Shown piece by piece: positions 8,708-17,747 of a stretch of DNA of 64,000 nt. Both the position numbers and the translations under genes were made by a program. The notes beneath the pieces were generated by a model that searched no databases, was not told the origin of the DNA, and saw only the letters and a list, made by a program, of their open reading frames with translations. This stretch comes from Bacteroidota bacterium (lineage in GTDB: Bacteria; Bacteroidota; Bacteroidia; NS11-12g; UBA9320). The stretch is taken from NCBI GenBank assembly GCA_002746305.1, contig NVWV01000008.1:189353-253352 (forward strand), read 5' to 3'. How positions within the stretch are numbered: position 1 is the first letter of the stretch; each line of letters begins with the position of its first letter.

Positions 8708-8740
8708 CTGTTCGTAAACAGAAATATCCATTTGTAAATA
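8708..8740 (+). promoter_or_regulatory. 20-bp-spaced direct repeat before kinase 1 (candidate LytTR sites)
   Basis: CTGTTCGTAAA (8708-8718) and CCATTTGTAAA (8728-8738) are the same motif exactly 20 bp apart, 45-75 bp before the kinase start. The same motif recurs, also at 20-bp spacing, at 10608-10638 and 11444-11494. LytTR regulators typically bind such two-turn direct repeats. Confidence 0.55.
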
Positions 8741-8781
8741 AAAGCTATTCATTCTCATACATAATTAGAGCTTTGTAAGTA

Positions 8782-10602
8782 GTGAGACGATATCTTCTTA
8801 TCCTAATTATCAGTGCGTCGACATCTGCATTAATCTCAGCTCAAAGCATTCAAAAAGATTCCTTATTAAAAAAAATCAAGTCATCCACCGATATTGAATT
8901 CTTTGAAGAAATGGTTGACTATATACCTCTTTATGGAGGCTATAACAAGTTTGAGAAGAAAGAACTTACGGAAACTATTAAGACAAGGACAGCAGAACTG
9001 AACTTTGAACTTACTTCTTCTAAATTTGCATACCAACAATCTATTGAAAATACGCTAGAGGGCAATTACACTAAAGCTCTAGACATCGTAGCACATCTCC
9101 TCCCGATATTCAAAAAGCATCGGTCTATTTATGAAGTCCATTGTTATAATACAACAGGAGGAATGCTGGCAGATCTGGGCGACATTGATGAGGGCTTAAA
9201 GAATATGACAATGGCAATCGACCTTGTCGAAAACTTCAAAAGCAACACGAAAGAATACAACTATTGCGTAATCAACAACCACTTGGTTCTTGGGAACATT
9301 TATTACGGCTCTGATCAAATAGAAAAGGCCAAACTGAATTTTCTAAAAGCCGATAGTATCGCAAGCTTGGATTCCACACTTATTAGAGAAAAGTGCTACA
9401 GTCTTCTGAATCTTACGAATATTGACCTATCCGAAGGAAACTATCTAGAATCATTTAAAAAGAGTAGTCAAGTGAAACAGATTGCCACTTCCACTAAATA
9501 CTCGGAAATACTGGCCTATAGTCACCTCAAAATTTCGCAAGGATATTTAAAACTTAAAAAAAAGGACTCTGCTTTGCTACATGCTGATTTCGCAAAACAA
9601 ATCTCCGAAAAGTATGGTTTCTATAGAACCGTAGCATCTGCACATCGTCTTAAATCTAAAATTCACAAACAGTTTGGGGACTTTGCAAATGCAACTTACG
9701 AATACGAAAAATATTTCAATGCTAAAAGAGCATTTGACTCCAAAAACACCAATGCAATGTCAAATTACTATACCGATTTGGCAAACAAAGATGCACAGGA
9801 AAGAAATGAACTACGTATCCAACAAGTAAAACAAAATGAGGACGCACGACTCTCCAAAATTACAGGGATAGTATTATTCATAATGTCAATTGGCCTAATT
9901 GGTTTATGGTTTTGGTTTCAAAGAAGAAAGCTCCGTGAAGAGGTAAAAAAAGAAAGAATGGACAGTCTATTAGTAAATAGTCAATTAACAGCTATTCGCT
10001 CTCAGATGAACCCTCATTTCACCTTCAATTGTCTTAATTCAATACAATCACTAGTCTTAAAACAAGATGTGAATGGGGCATATGATTACATTAGCAAATT
10101 CGCTCTTTTGGTACGATCTGTTTTGAATCAATCTAATACAGAATGGATTGACGTTGAAGAAGAAATTAGCACCCTAAAACTCTACTTAGAACTAGAAGAA
10201 CTGAGGTTTGACAACGATTTTCACTATCATATTGCAGATAACGACTTAAACGGATTTGAAATTCCTCCTTTAATTATTCAACCATTTGTAGAAAATGCCA
10301 TTAAACATGGCCTTCTTCATAAAAAGGGTTTGAAAAATTTAACCATAACATTCAAACAAGATGAAGAATTCCTCCATTGCACCATTATCGATAATGGTAT
10401 TGGCAGGGCTAAATCCTCTGAGATTCAAGAAAGACAACAACTGAAACATATGTCCTTTTCAACTCAATCAACTAATACCAGATTTACCTTAATGCAAAAA
10501 AGGCTTGGAACAGACAAACTAGGAGTTACAATTGAGGATATTAAAACGGAAGAGGGAGGAACTAAAGTCCATTTGACTATACCTTGCAAAATATTATTCT
10601 AA
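8782..10602 (+). CDS. LytS-type histidine kinase with N-terminal TPR domain (kinase 1)
   Basis: 606 residues. GTG start fixed by an in-frame stop at 8776 and by the signal peptide that follows (to about residue 20, ISAQ). Residues about 25-340 are TPR-like helices, presumably periplasmic or sensory, then one membrane segment (about 360-378), a His_kinase domain with the autophosphorylation site MNPHFTFNCLNS (His412), and an HATPase domain (PFVENAIKHG, DNGIGRAKS). It pairs with the LytTR regulator 78 bp downstream. It is a clear paralogue of kinase 2 at 17.8 kb: shared blocks include EGNYTKAL/EGNYKEAL, CYNTTGGM/CYNSAGGM and the whole catalytic core. The signal sensed is unknown. Confidence 0.9.
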   Translation: MRRYLLILIISASTSALISAQSIQKDSLLKKIKSSTDIEFFEEMVDYIPLYGGYNKFEKKELTETIKTRTAELNFELTSSKFAYQQSIENTLEGNYTKALDIVAHLLPIFKKHRSIYEVHCYNTTGGMLADLGDIDEGLKNMTMAIDLVENFKSNTKEYNYCVINNHLVLGNIYYGSDQIEKAKLNFLKADSIASLDSTLIREKCYSLLNLTNIDLSEGNYLESFKKSSQVKQIATSTKYSEILAYSHLKISQGYLKLKKKDSALLHADFAKQISEKYGFYRTVASAHRLKSKIHKQFGDFANATYEYEKYFNAKRAFDSKNTNAMSNYYTDLANKDAQERNELRIQQVKQNEDARLSKITGIVLFIMSIGLIGLWFWFQRRKLREEVKKERMDSLLVNSQLTAIRSQMNPHFTFNCLNSIQSLVLKQDVNGAYDYISKFALLVRSVLNQSNTEWIDVEEEISTLKLYLELEELRFDNDFHYHIADNDLNGFEIPPLIIQPFVENAIKHGLLHKKGLKNLTITFKQDEEFLHCTIIDNGIGRAKSSEIQERQQLKHMSFSTQSTNTRFTLMQKRLGTDKLGVTIEDIKTEEGGTKVHLTIPCKILF

Positions 10603-10607
10603 GACTC

Positions 10608-10638
10608 CTATTCGTTTAAAAAAACGACCATTCGTAAA
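10608..10638 (+). promoter_or_regulatory. 20-bp-spaced direct repeat before regulator 1
   Basis: CTATTCGTTTA (10608-10618) and CCATTCGTAAA (10628-10638) lie in the kinase-regulator gap, 20 bp apart, and match the pair upstream of kinase 1. This suggests the regulator controls its own gene as well as the kinase. Confidence 0.5.
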
Positions 10639-10680
10639 AATTAGATTCACTAAACACTTGTAAATATCATTATTCGCATA

Positions 10681-11430
10681 ATGTCAAATAAAATACGGGC
10701 AATAATAATAGACGATGAAGAAAGTGCTAGACATATCCTCGGCAGTCTATTAGCTCGAATTTCCCATGACATAGAGATCATAACCAAGTGTTCTAACCTT
10801 GAAGAAGGAGTAATCTCCATAAAGGCATTTAAACCCGATTTGGTCTTCCTAGATATTGAAATGCCACAATATGCTGGATACGAAATCACCTCATTCTTTG
10901 ACAAGATGAATTTTGAAATCATTTTTGTTACGGCTTACGATCATTACGCAGTAAAGGCCTTTGAAGTAGCAGCGGTAGATTACATTCTAAAACCCATCAG
11001 CATAGATAGACTTACTGAGTCTATTGAAAAGTATAAACGAAAAGCTAAAAACAATGTTGCGGCTTTGAACTATCAAACCATGATGGAAACTCTGGAATCA
11101 AACACCATAAGTAAGCTTGTAGTTCCTACCATTAAGGGTCAAAAAGTAATATTCATAAAAGACATTGTTTCTATAGAAGCTAGTCGTGCTTACTGTACCA
11201 TTCATGCCTACAATGGCGAGTCTTACATTTTAAGTAAAAATCTAAAACACTTTGAGACGCTGTTTGCCGAAAATTCGCTTTTTTTCAGATGTCACAAGTC
11301 TTGGATTATTAACACTCAGCATGTTGATTCATATTCTAAATCTGAATTGAGTATATCCCTAATTAACGGACAAAAAGCAAAACTCTCCAAATACAAAAAA
11401 GCGGAATTTGAATTCGTAGTCTCGCATTAG
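10681..11430 (+). CDS. LytTR-family response regulator (regulator 1)
   Basis: 249 residues: receiver domain (1-120) with the acidic pocket Asp11/Asp12, phospho-acceptor Asp58 (LVFLDIEMP), Thr in VTAYD and Lys in YILKP, then a LytTR DNA-binding domain (about 140-249; IVSIEASRAYCTIHA, SKNLKHFE, FFRCHKSWIINTQHV). Partner of kinase 1. It is paralogous to regulator 2 at 19.7 kb: EGV, IEMPxYxGxE and FEIIFVTAY are all shared. The three direct repeats just downstream (11442-11501) are a candidate target. Confidence 0.93.
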   Translation: MSNKIRAIIIDDEESARHILGSLLARISHDIEIITKCSNLEEGVISIKAFKPDLVFLDIEMPQYAGYEITSFFDKMNFEIIFVTAYDHYAVKAFEVAAVDYILKPISIDRLTESIEKYKRKAKNNVAALNYQTMMETLESNTISKLVVPTIKGQKVIFIKDIVSIEASRAYCTIHAYNGESYILSKNLKHFETLFAENSLFFRCHKSWIINTQHVDSYSKSELSISLINGQKAKLSKYKKAEFEFVVSH

Positions 11431-11441
11431 TTTTCTCAAGT

Positions 11442-11501
11442 ATCCATTGGGAAATAAATCAATCCATTGGGAAATAAATCAATCCATTGGGAAACTAAGA
11501 C
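11442..11501 (+). repeat. Three tandem 20-bp direct repeats, likely operator of the ELWxxDGT gene
   Basis: ATCCATTGGGAAATAAATCA occurs at 11442-11461 and 11462-11481, with a third copy at 11482-11501 that diverges only in its last bases. The array begins 11 bp after the regulator-1 stop and ends 53 bp before the next start codon. The core CCATTGGGAAA matches the CCATTyGTAAA motif upstream of kinase 1 and regulator 1, with the same 20-bp period. A promoter-proximal LytTR array is the natural reading. Confidence 0.7.
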
Positions 11502-11554
11502 TTAAGTTCTCTAGGACTACATGGTTAGTTTGAAGTATATATTTACATGAAACC

Positions 11555-14119
11555 ATGAAAAAAACACTACTTACCTTACTCGTATTTATCGGTTGTTTAA
11601 CCATAAATGCTCAAACAACCATCCAAATGGTGGCGGACCTCAACTTAAAACCCTTAGACTCGGATATGGAAAAAGGAGTAGCTCACAATGGGAAATACTA
11701 CTTTGGTGCCACTACCGACCAACACTCCGATTACCTACATGTATATGATGGAAGCAGTGCTCCAACATTGGCTCCTGGTGTAACAGGGAATTCAAATGAA
11801 GCAGGACGAAATCCCAAGAACTTAGTAGTTTTCAATGGCAAAATCTACTTCCAAGGTTATTTGACTTGGAAAGGGCAAGAGCTAATGGAATATGACTTCA
11901 CTAATGCACCTACAATGGTATACGACATATACTCCACAGGACAAGCTAGTTCTTCTCCAGAACATCTTACCGTATTTAACAATAAGCTATACTTCATTGC
12001 TACAGAAATCACCAATGGTCGCGAACTATGGGTATACGATGGAACAAACACTCCTACACTAGCTGCAGACATTAACCCAGGATCAGGGAGTAGTTCTCCT
12101 ACAAACCTCACAGTCTATAATAATAAATTGTACTTTGTTGCAACTGATGCCGATCAAGACATAGAACTATATGAGTATGATGGTACTAATCCTCCAAAAA
12201 AATACAATGTCAATACTCAAACCACGGGAAGCAGCAACACCATAAGTTCAAAACCAGATTACTTGACGGTTTCTAACGATACTTTATACTTTAGGGCTAA
12301 AGGAACAGATAATATCACGGATTTATACGAATTCACATCTTCAGACAGTTTTCAGCTTGCGTACATTTGGTCTGGGAGCAGAAGACATATTTATCCATCT
12401 CATCTCGCATCTTATAACGACAAGTTATATTTTAATGGGATCCCTCAATGGGGGAAGTATAACTTATTAGAATTTGATGGCACAAACGCACCTTCTGTGG
12501 TTCATGAAATAAATGGTGCTGGAAATAATTCTTTTCAAACAGACCTTACAGTAGTTGGTAATAAGCTGATGTTTAGGGCACTTAATAGTCAGACAGGCTA
12601 TGAACTGTATGAATATGATGGTGTGGACACGCCCAAATTGGTTTTGGACATTCTACCAGGATCAGCAACCTCTGACCCTAGAGACTTCGTTGCATTTGGA
12701 ACCAAATTAATGTTCGAGGCAAGAGATTTAGTATCAGGTATGGAATTAAGAGTGTATGATGGTACAAACCCACCAACGCTAGTTTATGATAATTCTCCTG
12801 GGAACCAATCCTCTAGGCCAATCTATTTTATCGAATACGATAACACACTATATTTTACGGCAGATGACGGTGTTCACGGAAAAGAACTTTGGGAATACGA
12901 TGGTACTGGGAGCCCATCCATAGTAATGGACCGTCTGCCAGGAACACAAAGCCATAATCCCGAACAAATAACCGAATTCAAGGGCAAATTGTATTACAGA
13001 GGTCAATGGCAAAATAACAAACATGAAATGTTTGAATTTGATGGCGATACTACAATCCAAGTTACGTCTATAAACTCTTCCTCAAACGGTTCATACCCTA
13101 GAGACTTCTATGAATTTAATGACCAGCTAGTATTTACCGCTAGAGGAAGTGATGGGCAAGAATTATTTGCTTGGGATGGGGATACCGCTGTGCAAGTTGC
13201 AGACATCAATCCTGCTGGAGGAAATGGAAATCCTGGCAATTATGTTGAATATAAAGGAAAGCTATATTTCTCAGCTGACAATGGAACGGATGGGACTGAA
13301 CTGTTCGAATGGGACGGAACAAATGCTCCTACACAACTGGCCAATCTTCACTCAAGCGACTACTCAAGTCCAAGGTCTTTCACTGAATACAAAGGCATAC
13401 TATATTTCGTTGCCAGAAATGAAAATAACAGCAATAGGTCGATGCTATGGAGTTATGACGGAACTAATCCTCCTGCACTAGTAGATTCAAGCAACCTGTG
13501 GAGCGTATCACATCTCCACATATATAATGACAAATTATTCATGTCTGCATGGCTTGGAGCACAGCAGCCTGAGCTTTATGAATTTGATGGCACCAATGCA
13601 CCGAAGATAGTTGCGGAGATACATTCTCAATACGGCTCATCTCCTGGATTCATGACAACCTATAACGGACTAATGTATTTTAGTGCCAGCGATGATACAA
13701 GAGGTCGTGAAATATGGTCCTACAACTCAACAGACACGGCATGTCATGAGGCGGTACCAGGGCCCAACGGAATTAACGTAGAAAGATTTTTTGTTTTCAA
13801 AGACAAATTATATTTCACAGCAAATGCAAACAATGCGGGCTCAGAACTATGGGTTTTAACAGCTCCAAAAACGCAAACTGGGAACGTTAAGAACATTGTA
13901 AAAAACATACAAGTTTATCCAAACCCTGCAACGGACATGGTAACCGTATCAATGGATCAACCAGTTACTAAAATAACCGTGTTGAACATATCTGGTTTAG
14001 AAGTAATGACCATAGATAATAATTCTACATTTAATATTTCCTCACTTTCCTCTGGAGTTTACATTCTCCTTATAGAATCTAAGGACCACACAGGATTTTC
14101 GAAGCTAATTAAGGAATAA
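11555..14119 (+). CDS. ELWxxDGT-repeat secreted protein with T9SS sorting domain
   Basis: 854 residues: signal peptide (about 1-20, TINAQ), then roughly fifteen units of about 45 residues built around GxELWxYDGTNxP ... LxxYNNKLYF, a beta-propeller-like ELWxxDGT repeat family, and a type A C-terminal sorting domain (VYPNPATDMV ... FNISSLSSGVYIL ... FSKLIKE). It would be exported by Sec, cross the outer membrane through T9SS, and be attached to the surface or released. No catalytic motif is visible; adhesion or matrix function is inference. It has its own upstream repeat array and a downstream double hairpin. Confidence 0.9.
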   Translation: MKKTLLTLLVFIGCLTINAQTTIQMVADLNLKPLDSDMEKGVAHNGKYYFGATTDQHSDYLHVYDGSSAPTLAPGVTGNSNEAGRNPKNLVVFNGKIYFQGYLTWKGQELMEYDFTNAPTMVYDIYSTGQASSSPEHLTVFNNKLYFIATEITNGRELWVYDGTNTPTLAADINPGSGSSSPTNLTVYNNKLYFVATDADQDIELYEYDGTNPPKKYNVNTQTTGSSNTISSKPDYLTVSNDTLYFRAKGTDNITDLYEFTSSDSFQLAYIWSGSRRHIYPSHLASYNDKLYFNGIPQWGKYNLLEFDGTNAPSVVHEINGAGNNSFQTDLTVVGNKLMFRALNSQTGYELYEYDGVDTPKLVLDILPGSATSDPRDFVAFGTKLMFEARDLVSGMELRVYDGTNPPTLVYDNSPGNQSSRPIYFIEYDNTLYFTADDGVHGKELWEYDGTGSPSIVMDRLPGTQSHNPEQITEFKGKLYYRGQWQNNKHEMFEFDGDTTIQVTSINSSSNGSYPRDFYEFNDQLVFTARGSDGQELFAWDGDTAVQVADINPAGGNGNPGNYVEYKGKLYFSADNGTDGTELFEWDGTNAPTQLANLHSSDYSSPRSFTEYKGILYFVARNENNSNRSMLWSYDGTNPPALVDSSNLWSVSHLHIYNDKLFMSAWLGAQQPELYEFDGTNAPKIVAEIHSQYGSSPGFMTTYNGLMYFSASDDTRGREIWSYNSTDTACHEAVPGPNGINVERFFVFKDKLYFTANANNAGSELWVLTAPKTQTGNVKNIVKNIQVYPNPATDMVTVSMDQPVTKITVLNISGLEVMTIDNNSTFNISSLSSGVYILLIESKDHTGFSKLIKE

Positions 14120-14168
14120 GTAGCTTTTCATTTGTAAAAGGGGGACTTTTAGTCTCCCTTTTTTTTTT
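14102..14168 (+). terminator. Double hairpin with TTTTCATTTGT between the stems (copy A)
   Basis: Hairpin 1 is AAGCTA/TAGCTT (14102-14126, its loop containing the stop codon). TTTTCATTTGT follows at 14125-14135, then a strong terminator AAAAGGGGGACT-TTT-AGTCTCCCTTTT with a long T-run. The same order recurs after the next two cargo genes. Confidence 0.75.
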
Positions 14169-14197
14169 GCTGTTTTGAAGTCAAATTATGTATCCAT

Positions 14198-14226
14198 TGA
14201 GCTAATTATCATTAGCTCATTTTTTT
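14198..14226 (+). terminator. Additional perfect hairpin terminator
   Basis: TGAGCTAAT-TATC-ATTAGCTCA (perfect 9-bp stem) followed by seven T residues. With the preceding hairpins it isolates the next gene, so that gene must have its own promoter in 14227-14330. Confidence 0.8.
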
Positions 14227-14242
14227 GTTCTGTTTTACCGTT

Positions 14243-14281
14243 TACGAACTCAACTTAACGACTTATGTATTTGCTATTGTA
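14243..14281 (+). promoter_or_regulatory. Upstream block shared with the 16.7-kb cargo gene
   Basis: A 39-nt stretch aligns without gaps to 16621-16659, 28 of 39 bases identical, including TAC-AACTCA, TTA-ATTTG and a terminal ATTGTA. It ends 49 nt before ATG 14331; the counterpart ends 43 nt before ATG 16703. It is a likely shared promoter/operator of the two LamG cargo genes. Confidence 0.5.
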
Positions 14282-14330
14282 GCCCCTCCCACCCTAAGTC
14301 ACCTTTGAACTATAACTATATAATAGAAGA

Positions 14331-16532
14331 ATGAAAAAATCAATACTTATCTCTTTATTACTTATCTCAACTGCAATAATGAGTATGGCTCAGGTCACTA
14401 ATGATCAGAAAATGAAGTATTACTTCACTTTTGGTAATCTAGCTTCGGACATCTCAGGAGTAAGCAATATTTCTAAATCATCTGGAAGTGTCTCTAGAAC
14501 CTCAGATCGTTTCAATGAGGAAAACGCATTAAAAATAGGCACATCAACAAGACTGCCTGGAGGAAATACAAGTAACTTCACAAGCAATAACATTAATAAT
14601 TCAACACTTAGTTTTTGGATGAAACAATCTGAAATAACCACTTCACAAACCAAACGTATTATTCAGGTTTACGGAGATAATTCGCATGGATTTAGGATAG
14701 AATTAGCTTTTAACGGAACGGATGTCACTCTTGGATGGAATGCCAGACTTGGGACTGTTTCATCATATACCGGACATTCAGCTGCCACTATTCAAAACGA
14801 CCTTGATAATGACTCTTGGCATCATATAGTAGTCCGAACAGAACTTACCTCAGCAAACAAAGTTAAATTCGACTGTTTTATAGATGGCACGTTAAATACC
14901 GCTCTATCTAATAAGACAATAACACACACTCAAAACATCTCATTACTCCTAAAAAACGCAACACTATACCTCTCGCCTACCGCCAATTACGACGGAAATT
15001 TGGATGATGTATATTTCTACGACAGAAACCTCTCCGATGCCGAGATTTCTCTTTTATACAATGAAACTGCTCAACCTGCTAACATAATCTATGTAAATCA
15101 TGCCGCTACAGGAACAGGTGATGGCACTAGTTGGAGTAATGCCTATACGGATGCCAGAACTGCATTCATATCCGCACCAAACAGTAGTCAAATATGGATG
15201 GCAAAAGGTAAGTATATACGAATTGGAACGAATAGAAATGCTGTCTTCGGTTGGGAAACTGAAAATATATCCCTGTACGGAGGCTTTTCTGGCGATGGGA
15301 CAGAAACCAGCATACAAGATAGAGACTGGGTAAACAACAAAACTATTTTATCTGGCGACTTAGGAAATGACAACGATCCATCAAACAATGCATATCACGT
15401 CTTTATGGGGCCTCTAGGAAACATCAATCAACCCATACATTATGCATACATCAATGGTATAATCATTCAAGATGGTAATGCAAATGGTAGCGGAAGTACT
15501 AAAACAGGCCGTATGGGTGCTGGTGTCCTTTTATGGAGCTATGTTACTAATGTAAAATTTGAAAATTGCGTCATTCAGAATAATACAGCCGTAGGTGGTG
15601 CAGGAATTCATGCATCATCAGAAGGAAGAGAACTGTATCTAAACATGACCAACTGCCGACTGACAAACAATACGGCTCGTGTTGGGGCACCTTTTCTTTT
15701 TCATACCGATGGTAAAAATCTAACTGTTGATATTGCTAATTGCCTTATAGACAACAATACAATAAAAGACCTACCAATGGGAACTGGAGGTAATGGACAC
15801 GGCGGAAGTGCTATATCCTACAATGGAGGCAGAATGACTCTCATTGGAGTAAATACAACATGGGCTAAAAATAAAAATACGGGCACTACTGTTCAGACTC
15901 GCAAACCAATACTAGCCCTATCTAAACGTTGGGGAAGCGGACAAGGTTATATGACTTTAGGAAACTGTATTTTTAGTGACAATGAGCGTTCACAAAACAA
16001 CTTCACTTTCGATGCAGATACCAAGAATTACGGTTTTTCGTTTATTGGTCTTTCCAATATTCTTATGGATGATACCACAGGATACTTATCGCATATTAAT
16101 GACAACATAATTCTTGAAAATGCTCAGTTCATGGATTTGGCCAATGACGACTTCAGAATAAAAGCTACTTCACCGGCAAAAGACGAAGGAGATACCAGTG
16201 GATTTAACATCATCCCGACACTAGATTTAGGAGGAAATCCAAGAGTTCATGGGACCAACATAGATCTAGGATGTTATGAATCTAAAGGCTCTGCGAGCAT
16301 ACGAAAATCTGCTTCAGAGAAGATTACCATTTACCCAAACCCGACAAAAGGTATGATTTCAGTAAAATCTAGAACACCAATAAAAGCAATTAAAATCATG
16401 AATATTTCTGGCCAAGTCCTTTTTCAATCCTCTGGCAATACTATTGACGTATCAAGCCTGCAGACCGGAATCTACATTCTTAAAACGGATGAACAGAATG
16501 GTACCAGAACCTCACGATTTATAAAGCAATAA
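14331..16532 (+). CDS. LamG plus parallel beta-helix secreted protein with T9SS sorting domain
   Basis: 733 residues: signal peptide (about 1-20, MSMAQ); a concanavalin A-like/LamG domain (about 25-245; STLSFWMKQSE, DSWHHIVVRTEL, DGNLDDVYFYDRNLSDAEI); a right-handed beta-helix region (about 255-650; GTGDGTSWSNAYTD, ILSGDLGNDND, VKFENCVIQNNTA, ITNCxxxNN-type turns, ending LDLGGNPRVHGTNIDLGCYE); and a T9SS type A domain (IYPNPTKGM ... DVSSLQTGIYIL ... RFIKQ). The architecture fits a surface glycan-binding or adhesin protein. A polysaccharide-lyase-like role cannot be excluded, but no catalytic site was recognised. Confidence 0.88.
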   Translation: MKKSILISLLLISTAIMSMAQVTNDQKMKYYFTFGNLASDISGVSNISKSSGSVSRTSDRFNEENALKIGTSTRLPGGNTSNFTSNNINNSTLSFWMKQSEITTSQTKRIIQVYGDNSHGFRIELAFNGTDVTLGWNARLGTVSSYTGHSAATIQNDLDNDSWHHIVVRTELTSANKVKFDCFIDGTLNTALSNKTITHTQNISLLLKNATLYLSPTANYDGNLDDVYFYDRNLSDAEISLLYNETAQPANIIYVNHAATGTGDGTSWSNAYTDARTAFISAPNSSQIWMAKGKYIRIGTNRNAVFGWETENISLYGGFSGDGTETSIQDRDWVNNKTILSGDLGNDNDPSNNAYHVFMGPLGNINQPIHYAYINGIIIQDGNANGSGSTKTGRMGAGVLLWSYVTNVKFENCVIQNNTAVGGAGIHASSEGRELYLNMTNCRLTNNTARVGAPFLFHTDGKNLTVDIANCLIDNNTIKDLPMGTGGNGHGGSAISYNGGRMTLIGVNTTWAKNKNTGTTVQTRKPILALSKRWGSGQGYMTLGNCIFSDNERSQNNFTFDADTKNYGFSFIGLSNILMDDTTGYLSHINDNIILENAQFMDLANDDFRIKATSPAKDEGDTSGFNIIPTLDLGGNPRVHGTNIDLGCYESKGSASIRKSASEKITIYPNPTKGMISVKSRTPIKAIKIMNISGQVLFQSSGNTIDVSSLQTGIYILKTDEQNGTRTSRFIKQ

Positions 16533-16554
16533 CTCCATAGATTAACTAAAGACT

Positions 16555-16606
16555 AAAGGTGAGGACCTTTTTTCATTTGTGGGCCGGTGTAAGCCGGCTT
16601 TTTTGT
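16555..16606 (+). terminator. Double hairpin with TTTTCATTTGT between the stems (copy B)
   Basis: AAAGGT-GAGG-ACCTTT (16555-16570), then TTTTCATTTGT (16570-16580), then GCCGG/CCGGC (about 16583-16598) with a T-run. Same architecture as copies A and C. Confidence 0.75.
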
Positions 16607-16620
16607 TTCTATAAACGGCC

Positions 16621-16659
16621 TACAAACTCAAAACGACGGCTTACCCATTTGTCATTGTA
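16621..16659 (+). promoter_or_regulatory. Upstream block shared with the 14.3-kb cargo gene
   Basis: Ungapped counterpart of 14243-14281 (28/39 identical). It is followed by a small hairpin TGTGC-TAAA-GCACA (16668-16681) in what would be the 5' leader of the frameshifted LamG gene. Confidence 0.5.
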
Positions 16660-16702
16660 TCAAATCTTGTGCTAAAGCACATTTGCTTTATAAAAAGTAA
16701 AC

Positions 16703-17747
16703 ATGAAAAAAATAATACTCTTATCCGTAGTACTTCTTGGCTCACTTACGACCATATTCGCTCAAGATAGCACCTCCTAATAAGCTGTTAAAGCAAATCA
16801 CTTCTGAATTCGGAGATGGCCAACCTGCTAGCTACCTTGAAATTCCCACAGATAGCACCTCGAATCTTTTATTAGATAGTAACTTCACATTGGAGTCTTG
16901 GATCTACATCCCTACGGACAAAGACTCGCTCAAAAACATAGAAATAATAAGTAATCATGGTACAAGTGGTGGATTTGAATTCAACGTACTTGGCGATGAG
17001 CTTGCATTATTCATACTTAGTCTTGACTATGGAGTAATCCAAATAAACCATGGTGCTAAAGTCCCTTTTGACGAATGGGTGCACGTTGCTGTTTCCTTTG
17101 GGCTAAACAGTACAAGAAATGTGTTAGACGTAGATTTTTACATAAATGGCACAGTAGCAGGAACTCCTCCTCCTACCAAATTTAAAGGAGAACTACGTTT
17201 TGAAAATAAAAATGAAATCCTAGCCATTGGAGGTGATCCATACCATTTTTACACATTCAGAGAAGTAAATCTTGATGAAGTCCGAATTTGGAACTATAAA
17301 AAATCTGACTCCCAAATATCCGCAGGATACAAAGCATGCTTGACTGGACAAGAAGCAGGATTAATGGCTCATTATACATTCGAAAACATCAATGCCAATG
17401 GAGACGTCATGGATCAAACTAGTAATGGTAACAATGGCACAATTCGATTTTACGATGATACACGCAAAGAAGGAGGAGCTTACGCTTGTAAACAAAAAGC
17501 AAATAGGATCTCTGAAAACAAGATTCAACGAGTAAACATCTATCCAAACCCCACTTCAGGATTTCTTACGATCAAGACTGATAAATCATTCAATCAGATT
17601 AATGTACTCGACATCACAGGAAAAACTGTTAGGACATTTACTCAACCCAATAAGCAACTCGACGTAACAAACTTGCCCCGTGGCATTTATATTCTCCAAA
17701 TCAACCATGATACCCATACATCATCTGCTCGTTTTATAAAGAAATAA
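16703..17747 (+). pseudogene. LamG T9SS cargo gene with out-of-frame signal peptide
   Basis: ATG 16703 opens a textbook signal peptide (MKKIILLSVVLLGS ... TIFAQDSTS) that hits tandem stops TAA TAA at 16778-16783. The mature protein continues in the next frame from about 16779 (NKLLKQITSEFGDG) to 17747: a LamG domain (SNFTLESWIYIP, DEWVHVAVSFG, NLDEVRIWNYKKS) and a T9SS type A domain (IYPNPTSGF ... NLPRGIYIL ... RFIKK). Skipping one base after TCC at 16777 joins them. A TTG at 16737 could start the second frame but would give no signal peptide. Either a real or assembly frameshift, or a switchable or recoded gene. The 12-bp direct repeats around it are described under findings. Confidence 0.75.
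16765..16861 (+). repeat. 12-bp direct repeat pair, 85 bp apart, spanning the frameshift
   Basis: AGATAGCACCTC occurs at 16765-16776, immediately before the premature stop, and again at 16850-16861 inside the LamG coding sequence. The 85-bp distance is 3n+1, so loss of one repeat unit would put the signal peptide in frame with the LamG/T9SS frame. Confidence 0.8.

Noticed and set aside
11442..11501. Three 20-bp repeats considered as a CRISPR array
   Set aside because: Repeats are contiguous without spacers and no cas genes are present; position and period fit operator sites.
16774..16784. Programmed +1 frameshift at TCC-TAA-T as the main explanation for the split LamG gene
   Set aside because: The site loosely resembles known stop-codon slippage sites, but there is no visible stimulatory element and a mutation, assembly error or repeat-mediated change is simpler. 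It is kept only as a possibility within the finding.
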